From assembly GCA_004570425.1 (NCBI GenBank), contig SPQJ01000003.1, forward strand, positions 124,001 through 188,000: a stretch of 64,000 bases of DNA, written 5' to 3'. The notes below the pieces were generated by a model. That model was given only the letters and a program-made list of their open reading frames with translations. It ran no database searches and was not told where the DNA came from. The stretch is from Bacillus sp. AZ43 (GTDB taxonomy: Bacteria > Actinomycetota > Actinomycetes > Mycobacteriales > Geodermatophilaceae). Made by a program: the position numbers and the translations under genes. Below, piece by piece: positions 33,771 to 45,823 of the stretch. Each line of letters begins with the position of its first letter. Positions within the stretch are counted from its first letter, which is position 1.

Positions 33771-34936
33771 AGGCCCATCCGCTTGCTGATGACCTCGTTC
33801 ATGATCTCGTTCGTCCCGCCGCCGATGCCGAGGATCCGCGCGTCGCGGTAGTGGCGCTCCACCTCCGACTCCCGCATGTAGCCCATGCCGCCGAAGATCT
33901 GCACCGCCTCATCCACCACGAAGTCGCAGGCGTAGACGGCTGTGTTCTTCGCCATCGACACCTCGGTGACGACGTCCTCGCCGGCCAGGTACCGCTGCGT
34001 GACCGCCCGCGTGTAGCAGCGGGCCACGTCGACCTGACGGGCCATCTCGGCGAACTTGTGCCGGATCACCTGGCGGGAGGACAGCGGCCGCCCGAAGGTC
34101 TCCCGGTCCCGCGCCCACGCGAGCGCCAGATCCAGGGCGCGAGCTGCGGTCGCGTAGGCCTGGACGGCCAGGCCGATCCGCTCGCTCTGGAACTGCTGCA
34201 TGATCTGCACGAACCCGGAGTTCTCCGCGCCGACCAGGTTCGCGGCCGGCACCCGCACGTCGGTGAAGGCCAGCTCGGCGGTGTCGCTGCACCGCCAGCC
34301 CATCTTGTCCAGCCGCCGGGACACTGTGAACCCCGGCGTGTCCGTGTCGATGACCAGCAGTGAGACTCCACCGTGACCGGGTCCGCCGGTGCGCACGGCG
34401 GTGGTCACGAAGTCAGCGCGGACGCCGCTGGTGATGAACGTCTTGGCGCCGTTGACCACGTATTCGTCGCCCTCGCGCACCGCGCGGGTGCGCAGATTCG
34501 CGACGTCGGAGCCTCCGCCCGGCTCCGTGACCCCCAGAGAGCCGATGAGCTCGCCGGCGAGCGTCGGCCGGACGTAGCGGTCGACCAGGTCCGGGCTGCC
34601 GTGCGCGGCGATGTGCGGAACGGCGATGCCATGGGTGAACAGGGAGGCGCAGACGCCGGTGGAGCCGCCGCCTTGCAGGATCTCCTCGGTGATGATGGCC
34701 GAGTCGATGGGGTCGCCGCCGCTGCCGCCCACCTCCTCGGCGAACCCGACGCCGAGGAGCCCGACGTCGGCCGCCTTCCGGTGCAGCTCCCGCGGCAGCT
34801 CACCGGCCAGTTCCCACTCCTCCATGTGCGGTGCGATCTCGCGGGACACGAAGTCGCGGGCCAGCCGCCGCAACGCCACCCGCTCAAGCGTGCTCCACGG
34901 GTCCCCCACGGGCGCGAGGACATCGGTCTCGGTCAT
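33767..34936 (-). CDS. Acyl-CoA dehydrogenase (first of two)
   Basis: 389 residues with the ACAD fold: N-terminal helices, the FAD-site motif LGVTEPGGGSDVANL, TFITSG, and C-terminal GGMGYMRE. At the position where medium- and short-chain enzymes carry the catalytic Glu the sequence reads IGGGTNE, so, as in isovaleryl- and long-chain types, the base is probably in the central helix (an ER pair precedes it at about residue 240). It would introduce a 2,3-double bond and pass electrons to ETF. The start overlaps the hydratase stop by ATGA. Confidence 0.92.
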   Translation of the reverse strand: MTETDVLAPVGDPWSTLERVALRRLARDFVSREIAPHMEEWELAGELPRELHRKAADVGLLGVGFAEEVGGSGGDPIDSAIITEEILQGGGSTGVCASLFTHGIAVPHIAAHGSPDLVDRYVRPTLAGELIGSLGVTEPGGGSDVANLRTRAVREGDEYVVNGAKTFITSGVRADFVTTAVRTGGPGHGGVSLLVIDTDTPGFTVSRRLDKMGWRCSDTAELAFTDVRVPAANLVGAENSGFVQIMQQFQSERIGLAVQAYATAARALDLALAWARDRETFGRPLSSRQVIRHKFAEMARQVDVARCYTRAVTQRYLAGEDVVTEVSMAKNTAVYACDFVVDEAVQIFGGMGYMRESEVERHYRDARILGIGGGTNEIMNEVISKRMGL

Positions 34937-35727
34937 GCGGCTCCTCCTCCGGTCGGTGCTCCCGCCGGTGACACCCAGGCGGGCAGGCGCTTGTCCAGCA
35001 GCGCGGCGATGCCCTCCCGCGCTTCGGCCGAGAGGAACCGCTCGGCGGAGACCTCGGCCATCCGGCGGAGGTCCTCCTGCAAGTCAGCGCCCGGGATGTC
35101 CCGCAGCAGCTGCTTGGTGATGTCCAGCGCCTCGGGGGCTCCCCGGCTCAGCTGCCCGACCAGCGCGTCGACTGTCTCGTCCAGCTCGTCGTCGGCCACC
35201 GCACGGTCCAGCAGGCCGGCCTCCCGGGCACGCACCCCGTCGAACTGCTCGCCGGTGAGGAACAGCTCGCGCGCGGCGCGGCGGTCCATCCGGCGCAGGA
35301 CTGGCACGGCGATGATGGCCGGGGCCACGCCGATGCGGACCTCGCTGAACCCGAACGTCGCGCCCGCGAGACCCACCGCGAGGTCGCAGGCTGCGACCAG
35401 GCCCAGCCCGCCGGCGCGCGCGGCCCCGTTGACCCGCGCCACCACCGGCTTGGGTCCCTCCATGATCAGCGTGAGGACCTCCGGCAGGTTGACCACCGGC
35501 CGCACGCCCGTCCGCTCCTCCTTGAGGTCCGCGCCGGAGCAGAACACCGGCCCGGCCCCGGTGAGGACGAGGACGCGCACGGCGGGCTGGCCCATCGTCT
35601 GCCGCAGCGCGGAATGCAGCTGCTCGAGGAGCGCGGCTGACAGCGCGTTGCGGTTGTGCGGCGAGTCCAGGGTGACCACCGCGGCGGGCCCACGGTGGTC
35701 GACGTGGACCAGCTCCTGATCAGCCAC
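34933..35727 (-). CDS. Enoyl-CoA hydratase of the LiuC/AtuE (methylglutaconyl/isohexenylglutaconyl-CoA hydratase) type
   Basis: 264 residues from GTG, overlapping the ligase stop by 8 bases. It is a crotonase fold with oxyanion-hole segments FCSGADLKEER (~residue 63) and GAARAGGLGLVAAC (~100). The first catalytic Glu is in FSEVRIGVAPAIIAV (~residue 132). The second crotonase Glu (usual GGTQ.L) is replaced by AIIAVPVL, as in LiuC-like hydratases. Beside a biotin-dependent carboxylase and an AtuA-like gene, hydration of a carboxylated branched enoyl-CoA is the natural reading. Confidence 0.85.
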   Translation of the reverse strand: MADQELVHVDHRGPAAVVTLDSPHNRNALSAALLEQLHSALRQTMGQPAVRVLVLTGAGPVFCSGADLKEERTGVRPVVNLPEVLTLIMEGPKPVVARVNGAARAGGLGLVAACDLAVGLAGATFGFSEVRIGVAPAIIAVPVLRRMDRRAARELFLTGEQFDGVRAREAGLLDRAVADDELDETVDALVGQLSRGAPEALDITKQLLRDIPGADLQEDLRRMAEVSAERFLSAEAREGIAALLDKRLPAWVSPAGAPTGGGAA

Positions 35728-37318
35728 GGAACCGCGCTCGCAGCTCGTGCTTCTGGATCTTGCCCGTCGCCGTCTTGGGCAGGCCGGCGAGGACCTCGAT
35801 CCGCTTCGGGACCTGGAAGCCGGCCAGGTGCTCGCGGCAGAACGCGGTCAGCCGCTGCGCGAGGTCGGCGGGGTCGGCGGCGCGGTCGGCGGCGACGACG
35901 ACAGCTGTCACAGCCTCGCCCCACTGGTCGTCGGGCACCCCGATGACAGCGGCCTCGGTGATCTCCGGGAAGCTCAGCAGCACCCGCTCGACCTCCACGG
36001 AGGAGACGTTCTCCCCGCCGGTCTTCACCATGTCCTTCACCCGGTCGGTGAACCAGACGACAGCCTCCTCGTCGAGGTGGCCCACGTCGCCGCTGTGGAA
36101 CCAGCCGTGGGCGAAGGCCGCGGTGTTCGCCGCCGGGTTGTTCCAGTAGCCGCTCATCGCGTGCGGACCCCGGTAGACGATCTCCCCTGTCTCGCCCCGG
36201 GGAAGCAGGTCCCCGGCCGGTCCCATGATCCGGGTGTCGACAGTCACCACCGCCGGGCCCCACGAGCCGCTCTTCGTGTCCTGGTGAGCGGGCCACTGGA
36301 GCACCGTGGCCGGCACGCACTCGGTCTGCCCCGAGCCCAGCAGCACGTCGGCGCCGGGGAACGCGGCGGCGATCTGGCCGATCCGCTCCTGCGGCATCGG
36401 GGCCATGGCGTACATGCAGAGCCGGACCGAGGACAGGTCCCGCTCGTCCAGCCCGGGGGTGGCGAGCACCGCGGCCCACATCATGGGGAGGAGGAGCAGG
36501 TGCGTGGCGCGGCGGCTCTCCACGACGTCCAGGTAGGACCGGGGCTCGAAACCACCGGGCAGGATCGCCGTTCCGCCGGTCAGCAGCACGGGCAGCAGCA
36601 GCGTGTCCAGCGCGGTGGTGTGGAACAGCGGGAGCACGATCGGGGCCACGGAGAACTCGTGCCCGTGCCGGTGACCCACCTGCAGCGCATTGCTCAGTGC
36701 CGCCACGTGGACGGCCAGGTGGCTGGTCAGCACGCCCTTGGGCCGGGCCGTCGTGCCGGAGGTGTAGAGGCAGTGCAGGGTGTCGCGGTCCTCCACCACC
36801 ACCTGCAGCGGGGTGGGGTCCGCGGCCACGTCGTCCCAGCGCAGCACCGGGCGACCGGCCACCGAGGCCGGCGCCTCCCCGGTGACCACCACTGTGGTGA
36901 CCTGCGGCAGGTCGGGCAGCACCTGCTCGAGGATCGGGACGAACGCGGGATCGGCGACCACCGCCCGCGCGCCCGAGTCGCCCAGGATCCACGCCACGTC
37001 GTCGGCGGGCAGCATCAGGTTGACCGGCAGGGCGACCAGCCCGGCCTTGGCGCAGCCGAAGAACGTGGCCACGAACCGCCACGAATTCCCCAGCAGGAAG
37101 GCCACTGGCTGCTGGCGCTGCAGACCGGCGTCGAGCAGCCCGCGCCCGAATGCCTCGGCGGCGGCGTCGAGCCCTGCGTAGCTGATCTCCTCGGCGCCGT
37201 CGGCGACGGCGGTCCGATCGGGGAACTGGAATGCCGAGCGGGTGAGCATGTCCCCCACCGACAGGCGGGTGGCCAGATTCAGCTGGAGGGGATCGATCCC
37301 GGACAGGTCAGGACGCAT
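35720..37318 (-). CDS. Acyl-CoA synthetase (AMP-forming), second copy
   Basis: 532 residues. The AMP motif is YTSGTTARPKGV near residue 195, with GWFHSGDVG, DRVKDMVKTGGENV and KTATGKIQKHELR at the end. It overlaps the biotin carboxylase stop by 11 bases and the hydratase start by 8. It activates a free acid, probably the entry compound or an intermediate acid of this operon's pathway. It differs clearly from the ligase at 30337-31884, so the two probably act on different acids. Confidence 0.92.
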   Translation of the reverse strand: MRPDLSGIDPLQLNLATRLSVGDMLTRSAFQFPDRTAVADGAEEISYAGLDAAAEAFGRGLLDAGLQRQQPVAFLLGNSWRFVATFFGCAKAGLVALPVNLMLPADDVAWILGDSGARAVVADPAFVPILEQVLPDLPQVTTVVVTGEAPASVAGRPVLRWDDVAADPTPLQVVVEDRDTLHCLYTSGTTARPKGVLTSHLAVHVAALSNALQVGHRHGHEFSVAPIVLPLFHTTALDTLLLPVLLTGGTAILPGGFEPRSYLDVVESRRATHLLLLPMMWAAVLATPGLDERDLSSVRLCMYAMAPMPQERIGQIAAAFPGADVLLGSGQTECVPATVLQWPAHQDTKSGSWGPAVVTVDTRIMGPAGDLLPRGETGEIVYRGPHAMSGYWNNPAANTAAFAHGWFHSGDVGHLDEEAVVWFTDRVKDMVKTGGENVSSVEVERVLLSFPEITEAAVIGVPDDQWGEAVTAVVVAADRAADPADLAQRLTAFCREHLAGFQVPKRIEVLAGLPKTATGKIQKHELRARFRG

Positions 37319-39349
37319 CAGGTTCTCCTCGGTCGGGCGCGGGTTGGTCCTCCACCACGGCGAGCACGGCGCCGGTCTCCACCTGCTGGCCGACGGTGAC
37401 GTGCAGTGCGGTGACCACGCCTGCCGTGGGGGCGGTCACCGGGTGTTCCATCTTCATCGCCTCGAGCACCAGCAACGGCTGCCCCGCCGTCACCCGGTCG
37501 CCCTCGGCGACGGCGACCCGGGTCACCGAGCCCGGCATGGCGGCGGTCAGCGACCCGGGCGGGATGGCGGCACTGGGGTCGGGGAAGCGCGGCAGCTCGA
37601 CAAGCGCGGTGGACCCACCCGGCTCGTCGACGTAGCAGCTGTCGCCGGCCACGTGCACCTCGAAGGCGGAGCGCAGGCCGCCGGCCTCCAGCTCGATCAG
37701 CACCCTGCCCGGCGCCAGCACCTCGGCGCCCAGCAGCGTCGCCTCCACGGGGGTGCCGTCCACGTCGGCAGCCAGGCCGCCTCTATCGAGGCGGTACCGC
37801 ACGGTCCCGGCGTCGAAGACAGTGGTCTGCGCCTGCGTCGGGTTGTTGCGCCACCCCGACGGCAGGCCGGCGAGCACCGGCGCGGTGGCCCGCCGCAGCG
37901 CCGCCCCCGCGAGGGCGGCCGCGAGCGCGTGCAGTCGCAGCCGTTCGGCGTCCACCAGGGGTGCGGCCAGCACGTCCAGGCCGTGCCGGTCCAGGAAGCC
38001 GGTGTCGGTCTCACCGGCGAGGAACGCCCCGCTGCGCAGCACCCGCACGAGCAGGTCACGGTTGGTGGTCAGCCCGTGCAGCCTGGCGCGTTCGAGCGCG
38101 CCGGCCAGGGCCAGCGCGGCCGAGGTCCGGTCCGGCGCCCAGGCGATGACCTTGGCCAGCATCGGGTCGTAGTGCACGCCCACCTCGCTGCCGGGGGCGA
38201 CACCGCTGTCCAGCCGGATGCCCGGCCCGTGGGGCAGCCGGAACTCGGCGTCGGCGGGGACGTGGAGGTCCTCGAGCCGCCCCGACTGGGGCAACCAGTC
38301 CCGGGCCGGGTCCTCGGCGTAGAGGCGGACCTCGATCGCCGCCCCGTTCAGGGGAGGCCGCAGCGCCGAGTCGGGCAGCGGCCGGCCAGCGGCGACGTCG
38401 AACTGCAACCGGACCAGGTCCAGGCCGGTGACCGCCTCGGTGACCGGGTGCTCCACCTGCAGGCGGGTGTTGACCTCGAGGAAGTAGAAGTCGCCCTCAT
38501 CGTCGAGCAGGAACTCCACGGTGCCGGCGCCGAGGTAGTCGATGGACCTGGCCGCGGCGACAGCGGCGGCCTGCAGCCGCTCCCGCAGCTCGGGGCCGAC
38601 CGCCGGGGACGGCGCCTCCTCGACCACCTTCTGGTGGCGCCGCTGGATGGAGCACTCCCGCTCGAACAGCGCCACCGTCGTGCCGTGGCTGTCGCCGAAG
38701 ACCTGGACCTCGACGTGCCGGGGCCGCTCGAGCAACCGCTCCAGGAAGACAGTGCCGTCGCCGAAGGCCGAGGCAGCCTCTCGGCGGGCACCCTCTACCG
38801 CCTCGGCCAGCTCCCCGGGACGGCGGACCTCCCGCATGCCGCGGCCGCCGCCGCCGAAGGACGCCTTGACCAGCAGCGGGTAGCCGACGTCGGCGGCGGC
38901 CTTTTCCAGTTCCGATCCGGACAGCCCGGTGGCGTCCACGCTGGGCAGGGTGGGCACCTCGGCCTCCTGCATGCGGGCCTTGGCGGCCAGCTTGCTGCCC
39001 ATGGCGTCGATGGCCTCGGCGCTCGGGCCCACGAAGACCAGCCCCGCCGCCTGCACGGCGCGGGCGAAGTCGGCGTTCTCGGAGAGGAAGCCGTAGCCGG
39101 GGTGCACGCAGTCAGCGCCGGCCCGCAGCGCGGCCGCCACGATGGAATCGATGCGCAGGTAGGTCTCCGCCGGGGTGTTGCCCGGCAGCCGGACCGCGAT
39201 GTCCGCGTCGGCCACGAACGGCGCGGACGCGTCGGCGTCGGAGTACACGGCCACCGTGCGCATCCCCATGGCCCGCGCGGTGGCGAACACGCGACGGGCG
39301 ATCTCCCCGCGGTTGGCCACCAGGACGCTCGTCAGGTTCCGGGGAGCGG

Positions 39350-39353
<4 letters not shown>
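37308..39353 (-). CDS. Biotin carboxylase/BCCP subunit of an acyl-CoA carboxylase (AtuF/LiuD-like)
   Basis: 681 residues from GTG at 39353, set by the GTGA overlap with the carboxyltransferase gene. It contains the biotin carboxylase N-domain (VLVANRGEIARRVF), the ATP-grasp domain (KASFGGGGRGMREV), and the active site with EVNTRLQVEHPVTE. A long linker domain ends in the biotinyl domain with EAMKMEH, in which Lys634 carries biotin. It would carboxylate biotin for the beta subunit encoded upstream. The partner genes favour methylcrotonyl- or geranyl-CoA-type substrates over acetyl-CoA. Confidence 0.92.
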
Positions 39354-40926
<1,573 letters not shown>

Positions 40927-40930
<4 letters not shown>

Positions 40931-42729
40931 ACTCGTCCTTCCGGGAACAGGGACACCGGGACGTCGACCACGCGGGAGCGCAGCCACTCCCCCACGGCCT
41001 TGGCCTGGGGGTCGAAGCGGGTGCCGGCGGCGACGCCCTCGCCGAGCAGGCCGTGGATCTGGAACAGCACCGCCCGCAGCCCGGGCAGCAGCTCCCGGGT
41101 CAGCGGCAGGCCGGCCGCCTCGGGCAGCAGCTCGCGCAGCCGCTCCTCGGTGAGGAAGGCGGCCAGCCAGGCGTAGCCCTGGTCGTTCCGGGCGTACACG
41201 CCGAGGGTGGCCGCCCCTCCCTTGTCACCGCTCCGGGCGCCGACCACCCGGCCGAGTGGGACGCGGCGGGTGGGGCCGCCCGGCGACGGCCCACCGCCGG
41301 CCACCAGTTCCGCGGGCTCGTCGTCCTGGGCGCCGGCCGGCCGCGACCGCGCCGAGGGAACTGTCTCCGCGCCGCCGTCGGGCAGGCCCACCAGCTGGTC
41401 GACGTCCTCGGCCGGCACCCAGGCTGGCGCGTACACGCCGTAGGCCGACGGGCTGGGCGGGGCGGTGGTGGCGAAGAAGCCGGGGATGCTCGCCAGGCCC
41501 AGCTCGATGAGGGGCACTGTGAACGCCTTGCCCACCTTTTCCCGGTCCGGGTCCTTCACCGTCACGTGCAGCAGGGCGCTCGCCTCCTCCTCGGAGCCGG
41601 CGTCCGGGGAGTCCGTGCGCGCCAGGGTCACGACGGCCTCTGCCACCCCCTCCAGCGCCGGAGCCAGCTGCCGGCGCAGCAGCTCCGCCTTGCGGTCGAC
41701 GTCCAGCCCCGCCAGCGGCAGGGTCATGGAGTTGCGGAAGCCGCCGAGACGGTTCGTCGCCACCTTCAGCCACCCCCCTGGCGGGAGCCCGCGGGCCCCG
41801 GTGATCTCGACCCGGTCACGCCCCAGCTGCCGAAGCTCTAGCTGGTCGAACCTGGTGATGACGTCCGGCCCGCCGTAGCGGCTGCCGGTGCACTCGTAGA
41901 GCAGCTGCTCTGTGACGGTTCCGACGGTGACAGCTCCCCCGGTGCCGGGGTGCTTGGTGATCACGGAGGTCCCGTCGGCGGCGATCTCGGCGAGCGGGAA
42001 ACCGATGCGGTCCAGGCAGCCGGGGTCGGCGTCGAGCAGCTCGGCGAAAAAGCTGAAGTTGCCGCCGGTGGCCTGCGCGCCGCACTCGAGCACGTGCCCG
42101 GCGACGGTCGCCCCGGCGAGCGCGTCGAGGTCACCGGGGCCCCAACCGTGGTGCCAGGCCGCCGGGCCGACGACCACGCTGGCGTCGGTGACACGACCTG
42201 TGACGACGACGTCGGCGCCGGCCTCCAGCGCCCGTACGATGCCCCAGCAGCCGAGGTAGGCGTTCGCGGTGAGCGTGTCGGGGAACTCCCCGGCCCCCGC
42301 GGCCCCGTCACCGTCCGCCGGTGGCCGCTCACCGGCCCGCAGGCGGCCGGCGGAGCTCAGCTCGACGAGCCGGGGCAGCAGGTCGTCACCGCTGACAGTG
42401 GCCACCCGGACCTCGACCCCGAGCCGCGTGCCGAGTTCACGTACCGCGTCGGCCAGCCCTCGCGGGTTCAGCCCGCCGGCGTTGCTGACGATCCGAACCC
42501 CCCGGCTGAGTGCGTCGCCGAGGCAGTCCTCGAGCTGGGTGAGGAACGAGCGCGCGTACCCGGCGGCCGCGTCGCCGGCACGCTGCCGGCCGAGGATGAG
42601 CATGGTGAGCTCGGCCAGGTAGTCGCCGGTCAGGACGTCGACGTCGCCGCCGTCGAGCATCTCCCGCATTGCGGAGAGGCGGTCGCCGTAGAAACCGGAG
42701 ACGTTGGCCACCCGCAGCGGCGCGCTCAT
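40927..42729 (-). CDS. AtuA-like protein (DUF1446, acyclic terpene utilisation)
   Basis: 600 residues from ATG at 42729. The large N-terminal DUF1446 domain (~1-450) has GFYGDRLSAM at the start, VVTGRVTDASVV, ECGAQATGGNFS and KHPGTGGAVTVGTVTEQLLYE. The C-terminal AtuA-like ferredoxin-fold domain (~490-600) contains ARSGDKGGAATLGVYAR. In Pseudomonas, atuA is part of the citronellol/geraniol cluster; its reaction is not settled. It overlaps both neighbours by 4 bases and sits directly before the carboxylase subunits, as in atu clusters. Confidence 0.9.
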
Positions 42730-43526
42730 CGCAGCGGCTCCCGCCCGGCTCCGGGGGGGCCGGCGAAGGCCTGCGCGATCCGGGCCCATTCCTGCGCCGC
42801 CGCCCCCCGCACTGTCAGCGCCAGGTCGTCGCGATGCCGGCGCTGGGTGACCAGCAGGCAGAAGTCCAGCGCCGGGCCGCTGATCACGTCCGCCGCCTCG
42901 GGCGGGCCCCAGGTCCAGCTCTGGCCGTCCGGCCCGGTCAGCTCGAGCCGCACCGGCGCTTCGGGCATGGTCGCGCCGCGGGCCGCGTAGGAGAACGGGC
43001 GCGCCCGGTAGCCGATCTCGGCGACCTCGCGCAGCCCGGAGGTGGCCGGACGCTGCTGCCCGAGCGCGTCGACGACATCCTGCCCGTGGGCCCAGGTCTC
43101 CATCAACCGGGCGGTGACGAACGAGGCGGGGCTCATGGGCGGGCCGAACCACGGGACGCGCATCCCGGGCTCGGCGACCCGCAGTGCTGCGGCCAGCTCG
43201 GCACGTCCCGTGCGCCAGCGGTCCAGGACCTCGGCCGGCTCCAGGTCCCGGCCTTCCAGCGTGCGCTGCTCGACGTAGTCGCCGCCGTCCGCGGTCACTC
43301 GCTGCACCAGCGCGGTGAAGGCATCCGGACCGGTGACCGCCAGCCGGGCGTCGGCGTCGAAGAAGGCCAGGTGGTTGATGGTGTCCCGGATGTCCCAGCC
43401 GACCGCGGGGGTAGGAGCACGCCAGGCGGCTGCCTCCAGCGGGGCGACCCGCGCGTCGAGGTCGGCGCACTCGGCCTCGAGGTTGCCGACGAGCTGCTCC
43501 AGCAGCGCGCTGCCGGTCGCCGTCAT
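42726..43526 (-). CDS. TIGR03084-family (DinB/mycothiol-type) metal-binding protein
   Basis: 266 residues. The N-terminal DinB/MDMPI helical bundle (~5-140) has the metal-site histidines in DIRDTINHLAFFDADAR and METWAHGQDVVDAL, and a C-terminal small domain contains WTWGPPEAADVISGPALDFCLLVTQRR. This actinobacterial family is usually coupled to acyl-CoA metabolism. Members of the superfamily use mycothiol or act as metal-dependent isomerases/transferases. The exact role is unknown. It overlaps the dehydrogenase and AtuA-like genes by ATGA on each side. Confidence 0.87.
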   Translation of the reverse strand: MTATGSALLEQLVGNLEAECADLDARVAPLEAAAWRAPTPAVGWDIRDTINHLAFFDADARLAVTGPDAFTALVQRVTADGGDYVEQRTLEGRDLEPAEVLDRWRTGRAELAAALRVAEPGMRVPWFGPPMSPASFVTARLMETWAHGQDVVDALGQQRPATSGLREVAEIGYRARPFSYAARGATMPEAPVRLELTGPDGQSWTWGPPEAADVISGPALDFCLLVTQRRHRDDLALTVRGAAAQEWARIAQAFAGPPGAGREPLR

Positions 43527-44668
43527 GCCGTGAACCCGTCCATCCGCGCCAGCACCTGGAGCATCACCTCGTCGGCGCCGCCGCCGATGGAGGCCAATCG
43601 GGTGTCGCGGAAGAACCGGGAGGTCCAGGTCTCCTCCATGTAGCCCATGCCGCCGTGGAACTGGATGGAGGTATCGGCGACCTCGCGCAGCAGGCGGCCG
43701 GCTGTCAGCTTGGCGACTGTCGCCTGCCGGGTGACGTCCTCCCCGGCCAGGTACGCCTCCGCGCAGGCGTAGTTGTGCGACTGCAGCAGGTCCACCTGCG
43801 CGGACAGCTCGGCCAGCCGGAAGGCCAGGTACTGGCTGGCCATGAGCGGCCCGCCGAACGCCTGCCGCTGCTTGAGGTAGTCGCGGGTGCGCTCGAGGGC
43901 GTGCCGGCAGCTGGTCACCGCGCCGTAGGCGACGAACATGCGTTCCACCACGAACTGCGCCATCTGCTGCTGGAAGCCGCGCCCGACCTGGCCGATCGTG
44001 TTGGACACCGGGACCCGGACGTCGTCGAAGAAGAGCTCGGCGGTGTCGGAGGACCGGTTGCCGAGCTTGTCGAGCGTCCGCGAGACGGAGAAGCCGGGCG
44101 TGTTCGTCTCCACGATGATCTGGGACATGCCGCGGTGGCCGCCCTCGTCGGAGGTGCGGGCGAGCAGACACAGCCAGTCGGCCTGGGTGCCGTTTGTGAT
44201 GTAGAGCTTGCTGCCGTTGATCACCCAGTCGTCGCCGTCGCGCACGGCTCGGGTGCGCAACCCGGCCACGTCGGAGCCGGCGGCCGGCTCGGTCACCGCG
44301 ATGGAGCAGACCGCAGTGCCACGGATGGCCGGCTCCAGGTAGCGGCGCTTGAGCTCGTCGCTGCCGAACTCGTGCAGCGACGGCGTGGCCATCATCGTCT
44401 GGACGCCGATGGCCATCGGGATCCCCGCGCACCCGGAGCGGTGCAGCTCCTCGACGAGGATGACCGAGTACATGTGGTCGGCCCCCTGCCCGCCGTACTC
44501 GGGGTCGTACTCCAGGCCCAGCAGGCCCAGCTCGCCGAGTTTCGGGAAGAGCTCGTGCGCCGGGAAGATGCCGGCGCGCTCCCACTCGTCGACGTGCGGG
44601 GCGATCTCCTTCTCGACGACGTCCCGGACCAATGCCCGGAAGGCGCGGTGCTCGTCGGTGAAGCGCAC
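43523..44668 (-). CDS. Acyl-CoA dehydrogenase (second of two), first gene of operon
   Basis: 381 residues from GTG at 44668, AGGAG upstream. ACAD motifs: IAVTEPAAGSDVAGL, SKLYITNG, IGQVGRGFQQQM and GGMGYMEE. As in its partner, the C-terminal position for the MCAD-type Glu is IGGGADE, so the base is likely in the central helix (ER pair near VVERMFVAYG). It is the promoter-proximal gene of the nine-gene operon, and a TetR-type palindrome lies 42 bases upstream. Electrons would go via ETF to the EtfD-like protein. Confidence 0.92.
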   Translation of the reverse strand: MRFTDEHRAFRALVRDVVEKEIAPHVDEWERAGIFPAHELFPKLGELGLLGLEYDPEYGGQGADHMYSVILVEELHRSGCAGIPMAIGVQTMMATPSLHEFGSDELKRRYLEPAIRGTAVCSIAVTEPAAGSDVAGLRTRAVRDGDDWVINGSKLYITNGTQADWLCLLARTSDEGGHRGMSQIIVETNTPGFSVSRTLDKLGNRSSDTAELFFDDVRVPVSNTIGQVGRGFQQQMAQFVVERMFVAYGAVTSCRHALERTRDYLKQRQAFGGPLMASQYLAFRLAELSAQVDLLQSHNYACAEAYLAGEDVTRQATVAKLTAGRLLREVADTSIQFHGGMGYMEETWTSRFFRDTRLASIGGGADEVMLQVLARMDGFTA

Positions 44669-44709
44669 GGAGGCTCCTGCGGGTCATGGGCGCTGGCCAC
44701 GGAGACAAA

Positions 44710-44727
44710 CTTGACGACCCCGTCAGG
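44710..44727. promoter_or_regulatory. TetR operator upstream of the nine-gene operon
   Basis: CTTGACGA-CC-CCGTCAGG, matching 31946-31963 in 14 of 18 positions with TGACG/CGTCA conserved. It is also in the promoter region of the divergent SDR gene. Confidence 0.68.
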
Positions 44728-45018
44728 TTAGCCATCTGGCGATGTGGCGCACAACACCCCGGGTCGGCTTTCTGGCGGGCCCGCCCCCTTTGGCGGCGCG
44801 GCTTCGTCGAACGGTTCAGCGACCGGCCGCTCCCGATCATCGGAGCCACCTTCCTGACCACCGGCGCTGGTCGGCTCCGGGCGATCACCCGTGGGTGGGT
44901 GACCCGCTGGATCCTGGCCCCGACCTTCCCGCTCGTCATCGCCCGGCGGCAGCGCCCAGCGGGGGCTCTGGAGTCATGGCAGGTCTGGCGAACGTGGGAC
45001 GGAGCGGCGGAGGAGCTC

Positions 45019-45823
45019 ATGCCCGAGCGGGCGGTCGAGGGGCAAGCGCGAGACGCCGATGTCAGCGGCGTCCGGGTCCTGCTGACGGGCGGTACCAGCG
45101 GGCTGGGGCTGGGCATGGTGCGGGCCCTGGTGACCGGCGGGGCCTCGGTGGTCCTGACCGGCCGGGACGCCGACCGTGCCCGCCGGGTCGCCGAGCAGGA
45201 GACGGCCGCCGGCCCGGGATCGGCCACCGGGATCGCGATGGACGTGCGGGACGAGGCCTCCGTCGCCGACGGCGTGGCGGCCGCGCGCGCGGCCCTCGGC
45301 GGCATCGACGTCCTGGTCAACAACGCCGGCATCGGCATGCGGACGGTCAATCCCCGGTTCCTCACCGAGCCACGACCGTTCCACGATGTCAGCCCGGCGG
45401 GGTTCGCCGACCTGATGGCCACCAACGTGACCGGCTACTTCCTCGTCGCCCGCGCGGTCGTGCCCGACATGGTCGCTGCCGGGCACGGCACCGTGGTGAA
45501 CGTCAGCATCAACGAGGAGACGATGCGCCGCCGAGGGTTCGTCCCCTACGGCCCGTCCCGAGCCGCCACCGACGCGATGTCGCACGTGATGGCCGCCGAC
45601 CTGGCCGGCACCGGCGTGGACGTCCACCTGCTGCTGCCCGGTGGGGCCACTGTCACCGGCATGATCCCTGACGACCTACCGGACGAGGCCCGAGCCGGGC
45701 TCCTGGAACCCGGTGATGGGCCCGGCCATCCGGTGGCTGTGCTCGCCCGCGTCCGCCGGCCGCACCGATCTCCGCGTGGTGTCGCGGGACTTCGTCCCAG
45801 CAGGGGACCCCTCTCCCGCGTGA
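45019..45823 (+). pseudogene. Short-chain dehydrogenase/reductase with frameshift near the C-terminus
   Basis: ATG at 45019 with GGAGGAG upstream. The Rossmann motif is LLTGGTSGLGLGM, followed by NNAGIG, the catalytic Ser region and Tyr in PYGPSRAA. The usual YxxxK Lys is Arg here. The frame of 45019 runs well past the expected end, but from 45713 the next frame gives a family-like end (VMGPAIRWLCSPASAG...VVSRDF) closing at TGA 45821-45823, so one base is missing around 45711-45713. Either the gene is inactive or the base was lost in sequencing. An SDR here would oxidise an alcohol before the monooxygenase step. Confidence 0.8.
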
